From positions 74,933 to 90,741 of the forward strand of contig QKYT01000086.1 of NCBI GenBank assembly GCA_003550305.1: a DNA stretch of 15,809 nt, in the 5' to 3' direction. Shown here piece by piece: positions 9,909 through 15,809 of this stretch. The stretch is from Glomus cerebriforme (Eukaryota > Glomeromycota > Glomeromycetes > Glomerales > Glomeraceae). A program made the position numbers and the translations under genes. Position 1 is the first letter of the stretch. Each line of letters opens with the position of its first letter. The notes beneath the pieces are model-generated. The model worked only from the letters and a program-made list of their open reading frames with translations, was not told the DNA's origin and searched no databases.

Positions 9909-10613
9909 AAAATAACATCCTGTGGCGATTCTCGAACCTCTTCAAGATTTTTTCATAAAGTCACCTTGACTTTACACTTAGGCGGCATTGGAAACTGATT
10001 TGGAGTCAGGGTTTATGTATAAAAAATTGTTAGAATCGATTTTCGATTTTTTTCAGAATCGATTCCAGGACGAGTATTAAAGAAAATTTTATAGTTGCTA
10101 ATAATAAGGATATATAGAAAAAGGTTCATCTTTTTTTGCATCTATTTATAAGAAATAATCTTGGAGATTTTTTCTTTATACCATAAAGTTGCATTTAAAT
10201 GTTTTAGTATATTAATCAATTTATTCATAATATTTACGCGACTATTACAGTATGACTGGTAATTTTTAATGTTCCTATATTTGAGAAAAATGTTTCCGTT
10301 AGATACGTGAGATATGAATCTTTTAAAATACTATTATTAGTTGTTTATTTAGTTAAAAACAAATATGTAGATGGGCTAATTAATAGATTATATTTTATTC
10401 AAGAAAATATTCTTTCCAATTTTACAAGATAAGCGATTCTTGTCCGACACGACTCTTGTTTCGATTTATATTTAATGATCTATTATATTTGGAATTATAA
10501 ACTTATTGGGAATTTGGAATAGGGAAATAAACATTATTGAAATCTAACAAGAATCAATTGAATCAATTAAAAAATGAAAAAAATTTTTCTTTGAAAACAT
10601 AATTAATAGGCGG
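9909..10613. other. Spacer with short repeats, no gene
   Basis: Contains ggcgattctcgaacc near 9935, which in reverse resembles a tRNA T-arm but lacks a partner structure. It also contains two agaatcgatt words at 10032-10041 and 10055-10064. No coding signal. Confidence 0.45.
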
Positions 10614-10656
10614 ATATACTGTACAGTATATAAACCCCGCCTGCACTTTGATTGGA
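10609..10656 (-). promoter_or_regulatory. 18-base palindrome inside a GC-flanked hairpin, with TATA- and CCAAT-like words
   Basis: The stretch atatactgtacagtatat (10614-10631) is a perfect palindrome, bracketed by ggcgg (10609-10613) and ccgcc (10637-10641). Read on the minus strand, ATCCAATC (10649-10656) lies upstream of GGTTTATATAC, a CCAAT-then-TATA order expected of a fungal promoter. No minus-strand gene is visible just below 10600, so if it was a promoter its gene has been lost or is non-coding. Confidence 0.35.
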
Positions 10657-11409
10657 TAATTTAAAATATCGTAGTTTTTTTTAAATTAAAAAATAACGTA
10701 TAATATTTGAACATAATTACATTTGTTTGTTTGTTGTGACAGTGTTACTTTAATTTCTCATTAAAAATGATTACCAAATAAAAATTAAATCAAAATTAAT
10801 CTATTGTTATACCGGATAATAAAAATTTCGCAGTGACTACTAACATGATAACAATAAATAAAAAATAAGTTTCTTTATACGTGTTAAAAGTTGTTCCGAG
10901 CAAGAAGGACAATTTGGAATTAAAATATGACTGAAATAAAATTCCTATTAATCTTATCAGCGTAGAGTCTTCACTATTTATACAATCGGAAAGGAAATAG
11001 TATGCGTATCTTCCAATGTGAGGATAAGGGAATGTTCAGATTTCATAAAATAAGTGACATCACGAGATACATTTTTTTTGTATAAAAAATCGCGTCATTT
11101 GCGCGTAGTATAGATGATGACGTGATAAGGCATTATGTTAAATTTGTTTTTCTAATAATACCTTTTAAAACATTAAATTCCTTTCCTTTTCTTATTATCT
11201 GCGATAATTTTCTTTTAAAGGTTTCTTCTGGAATTTTCCTTGTTACTAAATGTACTATGATACAATTTCTTTCCGCATTACATTTACCAGCATATTCTAT
11301 TTCCCATTTAATCTTTCGTAGTTTCCATTTCCTACGCTATTGCATGTACATAATGCTCTTTCATATTATAAATCCCTCGGGGTCGGAGCGTATCAAATTT
11401 TCCTTTCCT
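10657..11409. other. Spacer without a supported gene
   Basis: AT-rich. Near 11050-11125 there are gtgacatcacgag, gcgcgtag and gatgacgtgat, which look like CRE/bZIP-type promoter words. A plus-strand frame starts at 11122 and runs to 11433, but it overlaps the antisense side of the adjacent decayed gene and shows no domain. The last coding-like fragments of that minus-strand relic may extend down to about 11150. Confidence 0.45.
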
Positions 11410-14083
11410 ATCTATCACTTAAAGAACAATTGATACATTTGTGTATTCCCTTTCTCTTTACATTTTTGAAAAATTTCACATATCCCAATTTTCAATCTTC
11501 CTCCAGTTGTTTAATCATTCCAAGATCGATTCTCCTCCTATTATTCTAAATCTTTGTTTAATACTTCTTCGTTCTTCCCGTTGGTTCTCAAATTCTCCTT
11601 GTAACAGCGGATGTTCCTTATACGGAAATGCTTTTTCTGTATATCCTATCAATCTTCTTACTTCTCCTTCACTTATTTCATCCCAATACTTTCTTAGGTA
11701 CCCTTCTACTTTTGTCATCCCTTCCTGATTTATACGTGCATTCCCACCATTTTATTTCTAAATTTTTTCGCCTTGAATGCATCTCCTATTTGTGATTCCT
11801 TTCCTGATATATTTGACGTATTTTTACTATTATTTGATATCTTATTATATTTAACTTTTCCCCCGTTCGACGAACTATTATTCCTTTCGTCAGGATTTTC
11901 TAAAAATTTTCAGTTTTTTTCATTCTTCAAGTTTCTTTCTAATTCTTCTATCTCGTTCATTAATTTCTTACATTCTCATCCTACTTTTCTTTAATTCATC
12001 CTTCATTTATTGTAGGTCTAATTCATCATTGTTTCGTTCATTTTTCTGTATTTCTGGGTGTTGTTCAAGTAATTCTCACATTTGCAATACCAAATGACCT
12101 CATCGTCGTCCTCTTTCTTTAATTCCCCCTTCTTCAATATCTCTTTCTCGTATTTTAAATTCCTTTTTCCTTGTGGCCTCAGTATGCCGGATTTGGTACT
12201 AAAATTGCTCTTTCAGCTAATTTTCCAAATTCTACACCATTTCTACTAAATCTCCGATAAAAGCGTAATAATCGTGAATTAATACATTACCGATACTAAG
12301 ACAACTAAATGTATTTAAATACTTCATATTCTTGTCTTATTATTCATTTTCTGCACTTCCTATTATGTTTTTATCGCATGGTATCCAGCTCCACACCGTA
12401 TTTCTAGGTTGTATATTACATTGTAATAATTCAGCCACCCTTCGTTCAGTCACATTTTCCTTCAGATTTCAATTGAAATATATACATCAATTTCTTGCCT
12501 ATAAGGCCCTTCCCTACTGTTATATATCCTAACATTGTCGATATAAATCTTTCATCTCCTCTCAAGTGTTACAATTTGTCATACCTTTTCCTATAATAAT
12601 ATCTTCCCATATTTGTTGTGTTCCTGGTTTAGCAGTCCTAAAGGTGGTGTATGTGGTGTTATAATACCACTTGGTGGTGTACTCAATGTATTCCATGAAT
12701 CCAATGGTCTTAGCAATTCTCGTTGTAATTTCTCTCTTTCCTCCCTTACTTAATTTCCGCTTCATTCCGCAACCTTTCTTCTTGTCTTCTTCGTAATTCT
12801 TCTGTATCCTTCTCTGTTGTTTAGTCTGTCTTTGTTGAGCAGCCGTTCTTCTTCTCTTATTTGCGCCTCTTCTCTTAATTCTGCCTGACTCCTTGATTCT
12901 TCCGCTGATAAAAATCCATCAAATCTTAACTGATTTTGAGTGATTTGTGTTACCGTAAAATCTCCTCGATTATGTAACAAAATACTTCCTCCCAATAAAT
13001 TAGATACTGATGAATATATAATTCATTCTTCATTACTAGGAGTTACAACCCTAACTTCAGTATACTCGTCTTATTGCATTTAATAACCTATCCGAATTTG
13101 CTAGTACTACTATTCCCAAGTTACTAACACTAACCTTGTCTTATTTGATTAATCGAAATTTCATGATTTCTCAATTCTTGTGTCACATATGTAATATCAT
13201 CTTCACTTATTTGAATTATTTCTCTATAGAGTCATTAATAAATCGAATAATTTCTGCATACCATACCCTAAGTTCTATTTCAAACACAACAATATTATCA
13301 CCATTTCTTTCGGCCATTTGCTGTACTATTCTGATATTATCAGGTCCGGTTGATGCCAATGGTATTCCTTGATCTATCATCAAAGTCCTTACATATTCAT
13401 ATGTAAATGCTTCTGGTCGTCTTCTCCTTACAGGTTCTCCAAATCTTGTCTATCTCATTCCTGATGTCATTGCTTCCCTAAACTCATTTATCTGTTGTGG
13501 AATAATTAATTCTCTTTCCCATCTGCATTATACAACCAATCTCGTATTTCATCATCATCCATTATCACAGGTGTATCTCCTCTCATCATCCATACCTGTA
13601 TGACATCACTGCATGATGCTTAAAAAACCTGGTACCTAATATCAGCATTACTTAACTTATCAAAATTCTTTCTGCTTCAGTATCTCCTTCTTAATTCAGC
13701 AATCCATCATTGCACTATTTTTTCCGGATTATTTCATCACTTTCCATTCCTGTCAAATCCCTATTCGTATCCTTTCTTCGATTCTTCTATTTCTTCCATT
13801 ATCTGCCATTTCCTTTTGTAAATAAGTATTTCCTTTTTCATTTCCCTAATAGTTAATTGGCATTTCTTCTTGTTGTAACCATTGTTCTCTTTTCTGTAAT
13901 TCTTCTATTATTTCCGTCACACTTTTGCCTTCTTTTTTGTCAAAAAATCTCGTGTAACTCTACTATTCCAACACTTTTTTGGACTATTTCTTCAAATGTT
14001 TTTCCTTCTTTTTCTAATTTAGCGATTCTTCCTTTGCTTATTTCCTTTTCTCCTGGTAAATATGTTCCAACTAGTAAGTGCAT
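11410..14083 (-). pseudogene. Large decayed gene of unknown family, charged and partly coiled-coil
   Basis: Along 2.7 kb of the minus strand, short open segments follow one another in changing frames and together read as one long protein. In order: 14083-13940, starting ATG (MHLLVGTYLPGEKE, then KLEKEGKTFEEIV); near 13900, EIIEELQKREQWLQQ; near 13725-13620, WIAELRRRY and SNADIRYQVF; 13619-13506, GDTPVIMDDDEIRDWLY; 13449-13219, 77 stop-free codons (FTYEYVRTLMIDQGIPL, RNGDNIVVFEIELRVWYAE); 13222-13136, SEDDITYVTQELRNHEI; 13063-12762 (LLGGSILLHNRGDFTV, then a Glu/Arg-rich helix); 12735-12590, proline-rich (TPPSGIITPHTPPLG); 12280-12180, SRNGVEFGKLAERAILV; 12180-11880, charged coiled coil; 11890-11730, Asn/Ser-rich; 11736-11515, KYWDEISEGEVRRLIGY; end near 11410 with HKCINC. 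Many stops and frameshifts make it non-functional. I do not recognise the family. An element-borne gene (gag-, capsid- or plasmid-like) is a guess. Confidence 0.65.
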
Positions 14084-14220
14084 TCACAAATTTAATTGGA
14101 TTGGATTGAGACATCGAGTTGATACCTTAATCCGATCCACAGTACATTCACAAATTAACAAATGTTGATTTGGTCGATTGGATTATAATCCAATCCGAAT
14201 TAATATTATGTGATATTAAA
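14081..14220. repeat. Short direct and inverted repeats at the head of the decayed gene
   Basis: cattcacaaatt occurs at 14081-14092 and again at 14145-14156, 64 bases apart. Between and after them are ggattgg/ccaatcc and ggatcgg/ccgatcc-type words (ttggattggattga at 14096, taatccgatccac at 14128, gattataatccaatccga at 14180). These can pair as inverted repeats. This may be the edge of an inserted element, or the terminal region of the element that carried the decayed gene; the gene's candidate ATG lies in the first copy. Confidence 0.5.
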
Positions 14221-14561
14221 TAGTTAATTTACCTTTTCATATTTATCAATTAGATAGTAAGGTGTCCAGGATTTGTTGATCCCCATTTTTTTTTCAGTCA
14301 CGTTAGCACGTGATCATTGTTTGCGTAATTTTGAAGTTTGTTTTGGCTGAAATTAACGTTATTCTGGCCAAACCACGATTTTTACGATTTTAACCGGCTC
14401 ACAATTTAAGAGCATCACGCCATCAGATTTTGGACAAGATTTTATACTATACTATCGTTGGCAAGTCCGGAGCTTACGTCTCCTGCTTTGAAGGGGGAAG
14501 CAATTTCACACAATCACGGGAGACAAAAAAAAAATATCTTTTATATTCTAATTAAAAGTGA
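14221..14561. other. Non-coding stretch with an imperfect palindrome
   Basis: No gene. It holds gtcacgttagcacgtgatca near 14297-14316 (E-box-like cacgtga). At 14341-14372 is an imperfect palindrome centred on aacgtt, with arms ttttggctgaaattaacg and ttctggccaaa. The arms resemble the TTTGGCYRG motif seen at 368, 493 and 4051. The gcttacgtctcctgctttg region near 14472 is more GC-rich than the rest but unassigned. On the minus strand this is the 3' side of the right-hand gene. Confidence 0.5.
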
Positions 14562-14723
14562 TCATATTTTTGCGCGAAGAGCTGTTCCGCCGTTTATAGT
14601 CCCAATGCCAAATATTGGCTGATTGATGTGAAGTTGTTTGCTAGAACGTTCTTTCTCCCACTTCCTCGATGTTTTGCGATCAGTTTGAGGTTCCTTCATG
14701 AAATATTCAGAAATAAGCATCAT
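14562..14723 (-). CDS. Small 53-codon frame, possible last exon of the right-hand gene
   Basis: The frame runs from ATG at 14723 (MMLISEYFMKEPQTDRK) to TGA at 14564-14562. It is basic in the middle (TSRKWEKERSSKQ) and ends GIGTINGGTALRAKI. Its codon mix and composition are richer in GC than the AT-rich spacers, which suggests coding origin. Just upstream in other frames, DENYEKFECVSQE also reads coding-like, so an exon may start further up and change frame by splicing or decay. It lies 197 bases beyond the stop of the second exon, on the other side of the AGA-dyad repeat. If an intron spans that repeat (candidate donor GCGCAG followed by GTGACC at about 14925), this would be the terminal exon. 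Function unknown; an independent small gene or a relic is equally possible. Confidence 0.3.
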   Translation of the reverse strand: MMLISEYFMKEPQTDRKTSRKWEKERSSKQLHINQPIFGIGTINGGTALRAKI

Positions 14724-14768
14724 TCTTGACTAACACATTCAAATTTCTCATAATTCTCATCCGTTGCA

Positions 14769-14923
14769 TCGGCTAGAAGCCTTTACTACAGATCAACCTA
14801 GAAGGTCAACCTGTTTCAACGGGGCTAGTATTAGGTCGGCTAGAAGCCTTTAACGACAGAAAACCTAGAAGGTCAACTTCTGCGCCCTAACACTACCTGA
14901 GCGTCAGACAACCTAGAAGGTCA
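14769..14923. repeat. 67-base tandem repeat carrying five AGA-centred dyads
   Basis: Five 11-base dyads sit here: ggctAGAagcc at 14771-14781 and 14838-14848, and acctAGAaggt at 14796-14806, 14863-14873 and 14911-14921. Within each full unit the two types start exactly 25 bases apart, and the units repeat after 67 bases. Each dyad has complementary 4-base arms around the same AGA. The two types differ by paired changes that keep the arms complementary. The array straddles the end of the second exon of the right-hand gene. Confidence 0.85.
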
Positions 14924-15575
14924 CCTGCGCTCCAACACCACAAGACCCCATCTAAAATGTCTCATACTCGCCTTATAATATTCGTCAAGTAGCCGTTGTG
15001 CACTTTCGCGTCTGTAATCTTCTACATTATTAGCTATGTTTTTGAGACTTTTATTGTAACAATCTATCTTCCGCTCGAAAGGCTCAAGCTTACATGCGTT
15101 TAAAAAATTTACAATGCTCCACTTGGAGTCACTGCTTTCAAAGTATTTGTGTATGTACATGTACTAAAAGCGAAACGAATAAGTCACTTATTATTGTGCT
15201 CGAATCATAAAAAATAAATATTTTACAGCTCCAGAGAGAGAAATTATTATTATTATTATCACATATAATAAAAGAGAGAGAAAAAAAAATAATTATATAA
15301 CATAAAAAAATCGAGACATTATATTGATATATCTTTTTGGTGTGAATAAATCCTTTATTAAGAATGACAATCGTGATTTTTTCGGAATTCGAGATACAAA
15401 TTACCTCATTCACCATTCGTGGAACGTTGTAACCGAATCCACCAATCAGAATCGATTTAGCTGACATCTTTGCTAGTCTCCTTCCAACTAATCCAGTGCC
15501 ACCGACAAAAATATCTTCCCCAGTATCACCAACACTTTTTTCACCCCCACGTGACTTTTGATTTGTGTTACACAT
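14921..15575 (-). CDS. Unidentified two-exon gene with glycine-rich, Rossmann-like N-terminus
   Basis: Exon 1 spans 15575-15405 (57 codons) and exon 2 spans 15163-14921 (80 codons plus TGA). The intron is 15404-15164, starting GTAATTTG and ending CTTTTAG. It falls between codons, so the frame is kept. The full-length start at 15575 gives MCNTNQKSRGG; an internal ATG at 15467 (MSAKSILIGG) has a better context, with A at -3. Exon 1 has two glycine-rich runs, IFVGGTGLVGRRLAK and SILIGGFGY, each resembling the beta-strand plus GxGxxG turn of NAD(P)-binding Rossmann folds. Having two so close together is odd, and the short second exon (FLNACKLEPFERKID, then a charged helix ending MRHFRWGLV) does not continue such a fold. 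No family is recognised. The C-terminus VLERR runs into the AGA-dyad repeat, so the true end may lie elsewhere. It could be a real short gene, the start of a longer one, or a relic. Confidence 0.45.
15164..15404 (-). other. Predicted 241-base intron with microsatellite
   Basis: The donor is GAG followed by GTAATTTG, and the acceptor is a T-rich run ending CTTTTAG. A weak branch-like GTGACTTA lies about 20 bases before the acceptor. The intron is AT-rich and holds an ATT/TAA microsatellite (15241-15260) flanked by two gagaga tracts (15233-15241 and 15273-15282). It is long for a compact fungal intron, but no other donor or acceptor pair keeps both coding-like halves in frame. Confidence 0.5.
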
Positions 15576-15700
15576 ACGTCACATACTGTATATGATGATT
15601 TGTTTTGATTTTTTCAGTATTCAGTTTTGATTCTCTCTCTCTACCTTTCGCGTTTTTAGTTGCTGTAAAATTTACATTTAATATAAGGTATATATATATA
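15576..15700 (-). promoter_or_regulatory. Probable 5' flank of the right-hand gene
   Basis: On the minus strand this contains a GA-rich run (complement of ctctctctctac, near 15634-15645). A TGACGTA word overlaps the upstream edge of the first ATG (about 15573-15580), and a TATACAGTATG word lies just before it. An upstream ATG directly followed by TGA lies within ten bases of the start. Purine or pyrimidine runs and CRE-like words are common in fungal promoters, but nothing here fixes the transcription start. Confidence 0.3.
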
Positions 15701-15809
15701 TATTGTTTTTTTTAAATATTTTTATAACCTTATTTTTAAAAGAGAGTTTATAAATATTTATTTTCTTGGGTTTAATGTTTTTAATAACGCGTTTTTTTAT
15801 ATAGATTTC

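Noticed and set aside
9930..9960. A minus-strand tRNA suggested by ggttcgagaatcgcc
   Set aside because: Only a T-arm-like word is present; no D-arm, anticodon arm or acceptor stem closes around it.
11122..11994. Plus-strand frames at 11122-11433, 11340-11549, 11441-11728 and 11773-11994
   Set aside because: They are hydrophobic Phe/Leu/Ser-rich readings of the antisense of the purine-rich decayed gene; the minus strand carries the coherent protein texture.
11410..14083. Reading the large relic as an intact intron-rich gene
   Set aside because: Many breaks are single stops or one-base shifts inside coding-like text with no GT...AG pair at the break, so decay explains them better than splicing.
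11410..14083. C-to-T (RIP or CpG) mutation as the sole cause of the stops in the large relic
   Set aside because: Some stops are TGA where arginine CGA is plausible, but TAA stops and frameshifts are also frequent, so one mutational process does not account for them.
12332..14168. Plus-strand frames at 12332-12532, 13136-13372 and 13857-14168
   Set aside because: Same reason: antisense shadows of the minus-strand relic, with no domain of their own.
11040..14500. Long terminal repeats flanking the large relic
   Set aside because: The flanks at 11040-11130 and 14290-14500 share only short bZIP/E-box-like words, not an alignable direct repeat.
15138..15403. Continuation of the exon 1 frame to 15138 as an unspliced 145-residue protein
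   Set aside because: Past the GTAATTTG donor the translation becomes low-complexity (poly-Asn, Phe/Ile runs from microsatellite DNA), typical of intron.

Overview
This window looks like eukaryotic nuclear DNA from an AT-rich, repeat-laden fungal genome. The style fits an arbuscular mycorrhizal fungus of the Rhizophagus type. That is an inference from three things: a decayed BED/hAT transposase, an F-box relic of the phrasing common in those genomes, and very AT-rich spacers with GT...AG intron signals. I see no prokaryotic operon structure, rRNA, CRISPR array or intact long gene. No open frame exceeds about 145 codons, and most of the biology here is fossil.

Layout. Bases 1-790 are AT-rich spacer with dispersed motifs. 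Bases 788-1858 (minus) hold a truncated hAT transposase pseudogene with BED zinc finger and the start of its catalytic domain. Bases 1859-2854 show no convincing gene. Bases 2855-3000 (plus) are an F-box relic, followed at 3046-3595 by a decayed tandem duplication. Near 4862-5138 (minus) is the C-terminal piece of a tyrosine-recombinase-like protein. Bases 5346-5795 carry a second tandem duplication. Bases 6959-7326 are a complete-looking non-autonomous hAT-type MITE with an 8-bp target duplication, followed at 7553-7916 by an AGCT-rich, probably mobile, element. Bases 7917-10700 are mostly AT-rich spacer with a 39-base hairpin, a telomere-like tract, a tRNA-Lys-like relic and an 18-base palindrome.

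The most unusual part is 11410-14083 (minus). It is a 2.7-kb run of short open segments in shifting frames that together read like one long, glutamate/lysine-rich protein of a family I cannot name. It is broken by many stops and frameshifts. On the + strand it appears as a pyrimidine-rich block with misleading antisense frames.

The right end (14562-15575, minus) is the best candidate for a living gene. A first exon with glycine-rich, Rossmann-like motifs ends at a good GT donor. A 241-base intron follows, then an 80-residue second exon in the same phase. That exon runs into a 67-base tandem repeat whose units carry five small dyads, acctAGAaggt or ggctAGAagcc, with compensating arm changes. 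A further 53-codon frame follows. Taken together, the window is a transposon graveyard next to one possibly expressed, unidentified gene.
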